Shown here piece by piece: positions 51,841 to 60,287 of a DNA stretch of 64,000 nt. Within the stretch, counting starts at the first letter, position 1. Each line of letters starts with the position of its first letter. The DNA is taken from the NCBI GenBank assembly GCA_900314535.1, contig OMVT01000012.1, forward strand, positions 1 through 64,000, in the 5' to 3' direction. The translations under genes and the position numbers were made by a program. The notes beneath the pieces are model-generated. The model worked only from the letters and a program-made list of their open reading frames with translations, had not been told where the DNA came from and searched no databases. This stretch comes from an uncultured Olsenella sp. GTDB taxonomy: Bacteria > Actinomycetota > Coriobacteriia > Coriobacteriales > Atopobiaceae.

Positions 51841-52611
51841 ATGCCTGATCGGGTCAGGATGGAGGCGATCTCCTGCATGAGGAAGCAGCTTCAGGAAGAT
51901 GCACTCCGCATGGCGGAGAGCCTTGTGGACCGGCTCCCTGACCATGCGGCGCAGAAGCTCGAGCCGCTCTTTGCTGAAACGCTCCAGGCTGTAGGTCCCT
52001 TGGAAGGGGATTGGCTGCTCGACCGGCATGATTTCCTCCAGGAGCTCGAAGAGCTTGCAGAAGCGTATGAGCTCAGGGGCGTCGGCAAGCGCGATGTGCA
52101 TGCCTGTACGCTCGATGAAGATGCCTGTGTGACCGTAAGCCGCTTTGCTGCCATCACCCGCGAAGGCATGATTCCCTGCCGCCTTACGCTCATCTGGCAG
52201 GAGCTCAAGGGCGAGCTCAAGATCTGCCATGCCCATTTCTCGGTCGCCGTGACGGAGGGGCATGGAGGGGCAGCGGCCCATGCGCTCAGGGAATCGATCG
52301 TGCTGCGTGATGCAGACGGCATCTCGCACTTCCTGAGCCTCTCCGATATCGTCTATATCGAGGCTTCCCGCCAGTCGACGCTTGTCCATGCAGTGACAGG
52401 CACCTTCCGCATGAGCGAGGGCATCACGCATCTGCTCACGCGTCTCGATGGCAAGTTCGTACGTATCCACCGTGGCTTTGCCGTGAACGTGGACCATGTG
52501 GCAGGCATGCGTCCGGGCTATGTGATGCTCGACGAGGGAACGAGCCTGCCCGTGCCTTCGAGGCGCACCCGCGAGGTTGCAGACGATCTCCGCCGTGCCA
52601 TAGGCTCGTAA
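51841..52611 (+). CDS. Second LytTR regulator with NTF2/SnoaL-like front half
   Basis: A paralogue of the preceding gene (about 256 residues). The N-terminal half ends in LTLIWQELKGELKICHAHFS, aligning with the NTF2-like half of the first; the C-terminal half is a LytTR domain (IVYIEASRQSTLVHAVTGTF, FVRIHRGFAVNVDHVAGM). Start is uncertain: ATGs at 51841, 51859 and 51877 are all possible and none has an ideal SD. Its upstream region has its own dyad TTACG-CACATA-CGTAA (about 51789-51804) next to CGTTAA, suggesting separate promoters. Confidence 0.78.
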   Translation: MPDRVRMEAISCMRKQLQEDALRMAESLVDRLPDHAAQKLEPLFAETLQAVGPLEGDWLLDRHDFLQELEELAEAYELRGVGKRDVHACTLDEDACVTVSRFAAITREGMIPCRLTLIWQELKGELKICHAHFSVAVTEGHGGAAAHALRESIVLRDADGISHFLSLSDIVYIEASRQSTLVHAVTGTFRMSEGITHLLTRLDGKFVRIHRGFAVNVDHVAGMRPGYVMLDEGTSLPVPSRRTREVADDLRRAIGS

Positions 52612-52636
52612 GAGCTGATTTCAGACGAGAGAGAAG

Positions 52637-52667
52637 CGGCCTCCCTGCCCTGTGGGCGGGGAGGCCG
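52637..52667. terminator. Bidirectional terminator
   Basis: CGGCCTCCCTGCCC pairs with GGGCGGGGAGGCCG (one wobble) around TGT, between the second LytTR gene and the converging dtd gene. Confidence 0.85.
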
Positions 52668-52673
52668 ATTTCA

Positions 52674-53126
52674 TCAGAGCGTTTCGGTGTCGAGCCAGAT
52701 CGTGAAGGGACCCTTGTTCACAAGCGAGACATCCATCATCGCGCCGAACTCGCCGTGTCCCACGCGGCTCTCTCCGAGGTCTGCCCTTGCATCCTCGAGG
52801 AACGCCTCGTAGAGCCTCTTGGCCGGCTCTGGCTTGGCAGCTCCCGTGAAGGAGGGCCTGTTGCCGTGTGAGCAGTCGGCACAGAGCGTGAACTGGCTCA
52901 CGATGAGGACAGAGCCGCCTGTGTCCTGAAGGGAGAGATTCGTCTTTCCGGCAGCATCGGGAAAGATGCGCAGGCGCAGGATCTTCTTCCAAAGGCGCGC
53001 GGCGGCAACTTCCGTGTCTTCGGGCACGACACCCAGGAATATGCAGAGGCCGGGGCCGGAGGAACCGACAAGCTTTCCTTCGACCGTGACCTCTGCCGTG
53101 TCTATGAGCTGGATGAGCGCGCGCAC
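52674..53126 (-). CDS. dtd: D-aminoacyl-tRNA deacylase Dtd
   Basis: A 150-residue Dtd, which frees tRNA from D-amino acids. It carries the SQFTLCADCSHGNRPSFTGA motif (family SQFTL) and the cross-subunit Gly-cisPro-like NKGPFTIWLDT near the C-terminus. A GTG start lies one base after the stop of the M32 gene, so translation is coupled. The co-transcription with a carboxypeptidase, which may release D-residues, is suggestive but unproven. Confidence 0.93.
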   Translation of the reverse strand: MRALIQLIDTAEVTVEGKLVGSSGPGLCIFLGVVPEDTEVAAARLWKKILRLRIFPDAAGKTNLSLQDTGGSVLIVSQFTLCADCSHGNRPSFTGAAKPEPAKRLYEAFLEDARADLGESRVGHGEFGAMMDVSLVNKGPFTIWLDTETL

Positions 53127-53127
53127 G

Positions 53128-54756
53128 CTACATCTCGATCCCGTAGAGGCGCGTGAACTTCTGCACGAGGTAGTCCGTGTAGTAGGCCACATTGAAGGGC
53201 TCGCCGCAGGCATTGACGACAATCTCTGCCGGGTCGAACGTGCGGCCCCACTGCCAGACATGCTTCTTGAGCCAGGCACGGATCGGCTCGAGATTGCCGG
53301 TCGCAAGGACGCCGTCGAAGTCCATGTCTTCTGCCATCATCTGGTGGCGGAACTGTGCGCCATAGGCGCCACCCAGCGCATAGGTCGGGAAGTAGCCGAT
53401 GAGGCCGTCTGCCCAGTGCGTATCCTGGAGCGCACCGTGCGTGTAGTCAGAAACGCGGACGCCGAGATACTTCTTGTAGCGGTCGGCCCAGAGCATCGGC
53501 ACCTGCTGCGCCGTGATGTCGCCCTCCATCAGGAGCTGCTCGATCTCGTAGCGGATGATGATGTGAAGGGGGTAGGTGAGCTCGTCTGCCTCGGTACGGA
53601 TGAGGCCCGGCTCGACGCGGTTTGCGGCCATGTAGAACTGGCGGGCGCTCACACGGGAGAACTGGCCCGGGAAGTGCTTGCGCAGAAGCGCAAGGAGAGA
53701 CGGCGCGAAGGCTTCGGCACGACCGACATAGTTCTCGAAGAAGCGCGACTGCCCCTCATGCATGCCCATGGACGTGCCGCCCTTGAGCGACGTGTAGTTG
53801 AGGGCGGGGTCGACGCCGGTCTCGTAGAGGGCGTGTCCTCCCTCATGGAGCATCGTGTAGAGGTTCGAGAGCACATCGTCCTCATAGACGTGCGCTGCAA
53901 TCATCGCATAGTTCGTCGTGATGCCATCAGAGTAGGGATGCTCGGTCTTCGTGAGCACCATCACGTCCGGATCGAGTCCTTCGAGGTCCATGAGGTCGCG
54001 TGCCAGGGCCCACTGGCGCTCTGCCTCGAAGCGGCCCTCGACGACCCTGCGGGAGAGCTGCGGACGCTGGGAGATCTCCTGGAGGAGCGGCACGACGCAC
54101 TTCTTCACCTCGCGGAAGAAGTGGTCATAGAATGCGCGGCTCGTGCCCTGCTCGAAGTAGTCGAGCCACACATCGTACGGGTTCCTGTGCGGGTCCTGGC
54201 AGCTGGCAAGATGGCGCATGGCATTGACGACACGGTCAAGATAGGGCTCGAAGCTTGCCCAATCGTTTGCAGCCTTTGCGGCATGCCAGACGGCGCCGGA
54301 CTCGGCGAGCAAGCGCGTGAATGCTGCCTGGTCTGCTGCCGGGACATTTTCGAGACGGGCACGCTCGCGTCTGAGCACGCGCACCTGTGCGCGCTGCGTG
54401 CGGTCGAGGAGCGCCGAGCTCCTCTGGAGACGGTCGAGAAGCTCGCCGGTGTTCTTTGCGCACAGAAGCTCCTGGTCCTCCTCGTCGAGGATGGCCTGCG
54501 CCTCGCCGCGGTCATGCACGGCCTTCTTGGGGTCGATCGAGGGGCCGAAGCAGCCCATCATCGTCTCGGCATACCTGTGGGCATAGAGATGCATCTCGAG
54601 CGAGTTCAGGGCAGCGAGATCTGCCTTCGGGTTCATGACGGCGGCAGGGGAAGCAGCAGGGACACCTGCTGGAGCGGGTGCTGCCTGCGTGTCAGCTTTC
54701 TGCGCAGGCTCGCTCACCTGGGCCTCGGTCTTGCCGCTTTCGTTCGTATCAGCCAT
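53128..54756 (-). CDS. M32-family carboxypeptidase
   Basis: A 542-residue zinc carboxypeptidase of the Taq type. The HEGGH zinc motif lies in YTMLHEGGHALYETG (about residues 303-308) and the third ligand in SMGMHEGQSRFFEN; NRVEPGLIRTEADELTYPLH and GYFPTYALGGAYGAQF are family signatures. A 45-residue Ala/Pro/Gln-rich extension precedes the catalytic domain and is absent from most members. GAGAGGAGCTCGAAT precedes the ATG. Operon with dtd. Confidence 0.93.
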   Translation of the reverse strand: MADTNESGKTEAQVSEPAQKADTQAAPAPAGVPAASPAAVMNPKADLAALNSLEMHLYAHRYAETMMGCFGPSIDPKKAVHDRGEAQAILDEEDQELLCAKNTGELLDRLQRSSALLDRTQRAQVRVLRRERARLENVPAADQAAFTRLLAESGAVWHAAKAANDWASFEPYLDRVVNAMRHLASCQDPHRNPYDVWLDYFEQGTSRAFYDHFFREVKKCVVPLLQEISQRPQLSRRVVEGRFEAERQWALARDLMDLEGLDPDVMVLTKTEHPYSDGITTNYAMIAAHVYEDDVLSNLYTMLHEGGHALYETGVDPALNYTSLKGGTSMGMHEGQSRFFENYVGRAEAFAPSLLALLRKHFPGQFSRVSARQFYMAANRVEPGLIRTEADELTYPLHIIIRYEIEQLLMEGDITAQQVPMLWADRYKKYLGVRVSDYTHGALQDTHWADGLIGYFPTYALGGAYGAQFRHQMMAEDMDFDGVLATGNLEPIRAWLKKHVWQWGRTFDPAEIVVNACGEPFNVAYYTDYLVQKFTRLYGIEM

Positions 54757-54998
54757 ATTCGAGCTCCTCTCGCGCGTCTGCGCGCATGTTCCTATGAATA
54801 GCTTCCAGTGTAGCCTGAGACGTGCCTCAGCTTAAGGGACAGAACGGGATACGCTCAGCAATGGCAGATAGATGGCCATACATGCGTGCTTGGTGCCAAT
54901 CGTGTCGCAGGATGCACCATTGCTGGATATCTCGTTTCAAGGGATTCTTCCTTGCGCCATACTTGGAGTCCCGGAAACGTTTACGGAAGGAAGATCCG

Positions 54999-55943
54999 AT
55001 GAAGTATGTATTGGGCATTGATGTCGGCGGCACATCCATCAAGGCAGGCATCTTCACGCTTGAAGGCCAGCTCAAGGCAGTCCGCACGATTCCGACCTCG
55101 GACCTCACGACACCTCAGGCCTTCGCCGAGGTGACAGATGGCCTCACGAACCTCGTATCCTCGGTCGATGGTGCGATCACCGACGTGGAAGCGGTCGGTC
55201 TCGATATCCCCGGTCCTGTCGATGCGAATGGCAATGTCGGCTTCCTTCCGAACATCAAGCTCGATCCTGACGGACTCAAGAATGCCCTGAAGGAGACGTT
55301 CTTCCAGGCACGCCTTGCCTTCGTGAACGATGCGAATGCCGCAGCGCTCGGCGAGATGTGGATGGGCGGCGCCAAGGGCGTCAAGAACTTCATCATGATC
55401 ACGCTCGGCACGGGCGTCGGCGGAGGCGTCGTCCTCAATGGCCAGCTCGTGGCAGGAGCGAATGGCGCCGGCGGCGAGCTCGGACACCTGACGATGAACT
55501 ACGAGGAGACGCGCACCTGCGGCTGCGGCCGCCATGGCTGCCTCGAGCAGTATGCAAGCGCCTCCGGCATCGTGACGCTCTACAAGGAGGCCTGCGAGAA
55601 GGCAGGCAAGGAGCCCTGCGCGCTCTCGGGCCGCTCCGATTCCTACTCTGTCTTCAAGGCCATGGCAGCAGGGGACGAGTGCGCACGCACTGCCATCTCC
55701 CAGATGCTCGAGTATCTTGCTCGCGCCATGGCACAGCTGTCGTGCGCGGTCGATCCTGAGGCTTTCGTTATCGGCGGTGGCGTCGTCGGCTCGTTCGATG
55801 TCTTCAAGGACGAGCTCACCGAGCGTTTCCAGGCCCACTGCCTGCCAATCTGCAGGAACACGAAGATCGTGCCGGCAGACCTCGGCAACCAGGCCGGCAT
55901 GTATGGAGCTGCGCTCTGCGCCCTCTCTGCAGAAGAAGAGTAA
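54999..55943 (+). CDS. ROK-family glucokinase
   Basis: A 314-residue ROK sugar kinase without an HTH, so a kinase rather than a repressor. The ATP loop is VLGIDVGGTSIKAGIF, catalytic Asp in FVNDANAAALGE, and the ROK zinc motif GCGRHGCLEQY preceded by TCGC (about residues 173-184). It most likely phosphorylates glucose. ATG 54999 follows GGAAGGAAGATCCG; the longer upstream frame is not supported. Confidence 0.93.
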   Translation: MKYVLGIDVGGTSIKAGIFTLEGQLKAVRTIPTSDLTTPQAFAEVTDGLTNLVSSVDGAITDVEAVGLDIPGPVDANGNVGFLPNIKLDPDGLKNALKETFFQARLAFVNDANAAALGEMWMGGAKGVKNFIMITLGTGVGGGVVLNGQLVAGANGAGGELGHLTMNYEETRTCGCGRHGCLEQYASASGIVTLYKEACEKAGKEPCALSGRSDSYSVFKAMAAGDECARTAISQMLEYLARAMAQLSCAVDPEAFVIGGGVVGSFDVFKDELTERFQAHCLPICRNTKIVPADLGNQAGMYGAALCALSAEEE

Positions 55944-55963
55944 GGCACGCCCAGGATATGCGG

Positions 55964-56002
55964 AAGGCGGCTGCAGTCTCAGGGCTGCAGCCGCCTTCTT
56001 CT
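55964..56002. terminator. Bidirectional terminator
   Basis: AAGGCGGCTGCAG pairs perfectly with CTGCAGCCGCCTT, followed by CTTCTTT; separates the ROK gene from the converging arginine deiminase gene. Confidence 0.9.
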
Positions 56003-56017
56003 TTGACGGAATGTGAG

Positions 56018-57223
56018 CTAGAGGAGGTCGCGTACGAGCGGCATGCTCATGCAGTGCGTGCCGCCACGTCCGCGCGAGAGCTCACCCGAGGGGAATGTGT
56101 GGACTGCGATGCCTGCCTTGTCGAGGAGATCGAGCGTGATCGGTGTCCGCTCATAGCCCACGACCTCGCCAGGAGCTATAGCGAGGACATTGGCCCCGAG
56201 GTTCCAGAGCTCCCATTCCGTATCGACCGGATCGTCTCCGCCGCAGGGGATGAGGCGCACATCGGGGTTCCCGGTCGCCTGGGCAAGCGCTCTGTGCCAG
56301 TCCTTGCCGACATAGTCATAGCCGACGCCTGTGGGTGCCGGGAAGAGGCGGTAGATGTCGGTCGTGCCGTCGATCAGGGGGTTGTAGAGGAACGTATCCA
56401 CATCGACCATCGAGAGCGAGATATCGAGGTGCATGGACGCGCGATGCATGCCGATATCGAAGGCATAGACTTCCGTGTAGCCGCGCTCGAAGAGGCTGTG
56501 AGCGATGTATTCGATCGAGACAGGGCTCGTGCGCTCCGAGCAGCCGATGATGACAGAATGGTCGGAAAGGACGAGCACGTCGCCGCCTTCGATGCGCTGC
56601 GGGAAGGAGAGGTCGTAGAGGTCCTCTTCCTTCGTATCCTGAAACTCCTTCGCATGCTGGCGCACATAGCGAAGCACGATCGCCTCGCGCTTGCGGACAC
56701 GCTTCTCCATGTGGGAGTAGATGACATCATGGCCGAGCGAGATCGAGTTGTCACGCATGAAGTAGATGTTAGGGAGCGGGCAGACGGCAAAGACGGCCTC
56801 GCGGGCACCGAGGTTTCCGAACGACGTCACATCCTGGAGGCGCGCATCGTCGCTCCTTATGCCGCAGAGCACGGTCTCGACGAGCTCGTCTGGCGACATG
56901 CGCAGATACAGGTCCTCGAGCTTCTCCACGAGCGCAGGGCTCGTGATATGGGATGCCTCGAGGAACTCGGAGACGAACTCATAGCGGACCTTCGGGGACT
57001 CGAAGGCAGACTTCATGAGGTCGGTGAGATAGAGGACCTCGACACCGGCATCTGTCAGGATCTTGGCAAAGGCATCGTGCTCTTTCTGGGCCTCTGCCAG
57101 ATACGGCGTATCTTCGAAGAGCATGCCCGAAAGCTGCGAAGGAAGCACCTGGCAGAGCTCGCGTCCGGGCCGGTGGAGCATCACCTTTCTGAGACGCCCG
57201 ATCTCCGAATACACCTGTGTCAT
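56018..57223 (-). CDS. arcA: Arginine deiminase ArcA
   Basis: A 401-residue amidinotransferase-fold enzyme converting arginine to citrulline and ammonia. It has IGRLRKVMLHRPGRE, the PNIYFMRDN guanidino-binding motif, QRIEGGDVLVLS, the histidine in DIGMHRASMHLDI and the nucleophilic Cys in GRGGTHCMSMPL (about residue 392). ATG 57223 has GCGAGG six nt upstream; the longer frame to 57262 has none. arcB, arcC and arcD are not in the neighbourhood, so the rest of the ADI pathway lies elsewhere or is absent. Confidence 0.96.
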   Translation of the reverse strand: MTQVYSEIGRLRKVMLHRPGRELCQVLPSQLSGMLFEDTPYLAEAQKEHDAFAKILTDAGVEVLYLTDLMKSAFESPKVRYEFVSEFLEASHITSPALVEKLEDLYLRMSPDELVETVLCGIRSDDARLQDVTSFGNLGAREAVFAVCPLPNIYFMRDNSISLGHDVIYSHMEKRVRKREAIVLRYVRQHAKEFQDTKEEDLYDLSFPQRIEGGDVLVLSDHSVIIGCSERTSPVSIEYIAHSLFERGYTEVYAFDIGMHRASMHLDISLSMVDVDTFLYNPLIDGTTDIYRLFPAPTGVGYDYVGKDWHRALAQATGNPDVRLIPCGGDDPVDTEWELWNLGANVLAIAPGEVVGYERTPITLDLLDKAGIAVHTFPSGELSRGRGGTHCMSMPLVRDLL

Positions 57224-57457
57224 CTTGAGCCTCGCTTCCTCTGCTTCCTGCTGGATGCGCAAACAACGTGGACTAGCCTATTACATACCCACATGGATAT
57301 CTAAAACCGAAAGGCATCCGAAATGTGACGCCAGATAAGCGCTGTGTCGTGTTTCTGGGCCTTTTCTCTCGTGTTTCGCCGGGCTCGGACGAGCGCGGAT
57401 CAGAGCGTTCTGGCCCGGTATACTTTGGAGGAAATGGGAAAGCAAGGGAGCATGCGG

Positions 57458-58161
57458 ATGGATGTGGCATTCTTCGATATCGACAACACGCTGACATGGC
57501 GAGACCCGAAGACGGGCTGGGGAAATGAGGCCACGCCTGCCTCGAAGGACGCTATCAGGCGCTTCAGCGAGCTCGGCAATGTCGCCCTGCTCTCTACCGG
57601 AAGGGCCCCTCAGGGCGTCCCTCAATGCCTTCAGGGCCTGATCTCGAAGAGGCGCTCGCTGAGGCGCATCGTGCACACATGGGCATCCTTTTCAGCGGGC
57701 TGGAAGGCAGGGCCTTTGCAGGAGAGCGGCGCGGCTTCGAATGGCATGCCATACAGGTCGAAAGCCTGGAGGACCTGAAGCGCGTGCTTCCCTCGCTTGA
57801 GGTAGGAAAGCTTGCCTTCCGCTATTTCGACCTTCCGCACTATAAGGAGAGCAGCTTCTTCCAGACGCATTTTGCCTGCTATCAGTCAGCTCCTGACTAC
57901 TTCGAGCTTGTGTGTCCCGGTGTCGGCAAGGATGTGGCAGCGCATGAGCTTGTGCGTGCGCTGGAAGAAGAGGGCGGCACGGTCGGCCGCACGCTTGCCT
58001 TCGGAGACTCGGAGAACGATATCCCGCTTCTCAGAGCAGCTGACATTGCTGTCGCTATGGGCAACGCGTCTCCTGCTGCGAAGGAAGCGGCGAGCTATGT
58101 AACAGACGATGTGCACCACGACGGTGTCGCCCACGCGCTCGCACATCTTGGCTATATCTGA
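57458..58161 (+). pseudogene. HAD-IIB hydrolase gene broken by deletion and frameshift
   Basis: The first frame gives a correct HAD start (MDVAFFDIDNTLTWRD, then NVALLSTGRAPQGVP with motifs I and II). It then runs into unrelated sequence and stops. A second frame, open from about 57625, supplies the missing cap and motif IV (FGDSENDIPLLRAADIAVAM). The segment that normally lies between motif II and the cap core (about 30-50 residues) is absent, so a deletion that was not a multiple of three near 57610-57650 is the simplest cause. SD AGGGAG lies 7 nt before ATG 57458. An intact paralogue follows. Confidence 0.72.
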
Positions 58162-58184
58162 GACACAGACAGGGAGAAGGCCAC

Positions 58185-59033
58185 GTGAAAGAGATTGCAG
58201 CGGATGGAAGCGTGCATGAGTGCCGCCTCATCCTTTCCGATATGGACAGCACGATCCTGCCGAAGGGAGCAAAGACCGTCAGCCCAAGGACGCATGAGGC
58301 GTTTGGCAAGGCACTTGCAGCGGGCATCCCGATAGGCCCCTCCTCAGGCAGGGCGAGAAGCTGGGTGCCGCCGATGTTTGCAGGAGACGAGATGTGTGTC
58401 GCCACGGCGGTCGCCACGAACGGCCTCGAGGTCTATCTCGAAGGCACCTGCATCCATCATGAGTATTTCAGCCATGAGGCACTTCTGAACCTTCTCGATG
58501 TGCTTGGCAGGCATCCTGGATGCGGCCTGCTCTGCTTCCAAGACAGCAAGACGTATATCGTGCGTGGAACACGTGAAGATCTTGCCCAGTCTTTCCCGGC
58601 ATATGCGGAGACGGCGGAGATGCGAGACACGCTTCCTGAGGGTGCAATCACCAAGGTGAACGTGTTCCAGTGCGGCATCACGCGCCCCGAGACGCAGGAG
58701 CTTGTCGATGCGCTGAATGCAGAGGCAGAAGGGCTCGATTTCGATCTGGCGTTTCCGGGATATCTCAATGCGATGCCTGCTGGCTGGAACAAGGGACGGG
58801 GCATACAAGTGCTCTGCGAGGCGCTTGGCTGCACGACGGATGAGGTCGTCGTCTTCGGCGACGCAGACAACGATCTAGCAATGTTCGACGTCGTCGAGAA
58901 CTCTGTTGCCGTCTCGGATGCGACTTCCAATGCGGCGGCTGCTGCGAAGTGGCATATCGGTGCCTGTGCAGATGACGCTGTCGCCGAGGCGATAGAGAAG
59001 CTTGCCGAGGGTGTGTGGCCTTTCACGGCGTAG
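58185..59033 (+). CDS. Cof-type HAD-IIB phosphatase
   Basis: A 282-residue HAD hydrolase. Motif I is ILSDMDSTILPKGA, motif II IGPSSGRARSWVP, motif IV FGDADNDLAMFDVVENS. The cap domain is of type IIB. It begins with GTG preceded by AGGGAGAAGGCCAC, 23 bp after the broken HAD gene, with which it was probably co-transcribed. Substrate unknown. Confidence 0.87.
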   Translation: MKEIAADGSVHECRLILSDMDSTILPKGAKTVSPRTHEAFGKALAAGIPIGPSSGRARSWVPPMFAGDEMCVATAVATNGLEVYLEGTCIHHEYFSHEALLNLLDVLGRHPGCGLLCFQDSKTYIVRGTREDLAQSFPAYAETAEMRDTLPEGAITKVNVFQCGITRPETQELVDALNAEAEGLDFDLAFPGYLNAMPAGWNKGRGIQVLCEALGCTTDEVVVFGDADNDLAMFDVVENSVAVSDATSNAAAAAKWHIGACADDAVAEAIEKLAEGVWPFTA

Positions 59034-59042
59034 GGGCCTGAG

Positions 59043-59910
59043 ATGAAGATTGCCGATGCTGTCGGGTACGTGAAGAAGTTCTGCCAGGGTATCGATGCCT
59101 GGACAGGTGCACCCATCGACGATGCGACGACACGCGACAAGGTGACGTATGGGAGAGAGCACCTCGAAGAGGAGTGCACAGGCATCGTCTGCTGCCTCTG
59201 GGCCACCGCCGATGCGATTCGTATAGCCAAGGCTTCTGGCGCCAATCTCATCATCTGCCACGAGGCGCTCTTCTGGAATCATGGGGACAGGCAGGAGGTG
59301 CTTTCCGGCAATAAGGTCTTTGCGGCAAAGAGGGAGCTCCTCGATACGTGGGGGGGGTGTCGTCTGGCGCTGTCATGACTACATCCACTCCGGCGTGCCC
59401 ATCGATGATGGAAGATACGCAGATGGCATCTTCTTCGGCTTTGCGCAGAAGATGGGATGGCTGGACCTTCGTGTCGGAAACGTCTCTGCCTGCATGGACT
59501 ATCTGATTCCTGAGACCTCGGGCCCAGATCTTGCGGAGTCCCTGGCCCATGCGCTCAGGCTCAATGGCACGCGCATCATAGGAGATGCGGATGCCCCGAT
59601 CTCCCGTATCCAGATTCCCATGCATGTGATGGGCAATCCTGAAGCAGATACGGAAGAGATTGCCACAATCGAGCGAGAAGGCATCGATGCCCTCGTGACG
59701 ATGGAGTTCTGCGACTTCACGGTCAGCGAATACCTCCGCGACAGCTCGCTTCTGGGCAGGGGCAGGTGCGCCATCACTGTCGGCCATTTCAATCTTGAGG
59801 AGCCAGGCATGGAGTGCATGGCGGGATGGCTGCCAGTGGCACTCGGCACCGATGCTGTCCCTGTGCGATTCGTTCCTATGGGCGATACCTATCAGTACGT
59901 GGTGCAGTGA
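59043..59910 (+). pseudogene. Nif3-like dinuclear metal protein, frameshifted at a run of eight G
   Basis: The first frame (59043-59378) reads KIADAVGYVKKFCQGIDAWT and LIICHEALFWNHGD, the N-half of a Nif3/DUF34 protein with metal-binding His. The second (about 59355-59910) resumes at VVWRCHDYIHSGVPIDDGRY. They join exactly if the G tract at 59350-59357 had seven rather than eight G, giving about 288 residues, the normal family length. So this is a one-base insertion in a homopolymer: sequencing error, phase-variable tract or transcriptional slippage. GGGCCTGAG precedes the ATG, 9 bp after the HAD gene. Confidence 0.8.
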
Positions 59911-60012
59911 TTCCTCGTCTGGATGCAGCGGCAGATGTGAACAGAGGGGAAATGTTCATATATCCGGATACAAGTCGCGATGCCTGTGCTAAGCTTGCCC
60001 ACAGGCAATGAC

Positions 60013-60266
60013 GGAGAGGTTCGTCTGCCGCGTAGCTGGAGGACAGAGAAGGGACCCTAGGCTGAGAGGTCCTCGCGAAGGCTGGCGGACGAAGTTCACT
60101 CCACCAGCTGCAACCTGAACGCATCTGCCAGTAGGGAAGCCGTCTGCTCCACGGAACGGAGCTCAACGAGTGGGCGCTCGCGACGCACAAAGCGTGCAGT
60201 GTCAATCAAGGTGGTACCGCGGTCATGAGGCCGTCCTTGAGCAAGTATGCTCGAGGACGGCTTTTT
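60013..60266 (+). promoter_or_regulatory. T-box leader of pheST, Phe (UUC) specifier
   Basis: The T-box sequence AGGTGGTACCGCGG is at 60209-60222. Stem I is GGAG...CTCC (60013-60016 with 60099-60102) plus TCGTCTGCC/GGCGGACGA; the bulge between them holds AGTTCA, presenting TTC (60095-60097), a Phe codon followed by A as expected. The terminator GCCGTCCTTGAG/CTCGAGGACGGC with five T ends at 60266. Uncharged tRNA-Phe should prevent termination and switch on pheST. Confidence 0.93.
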
Positions 60267-60287
60267 CTATGGAAGGGGCAAATCGGT

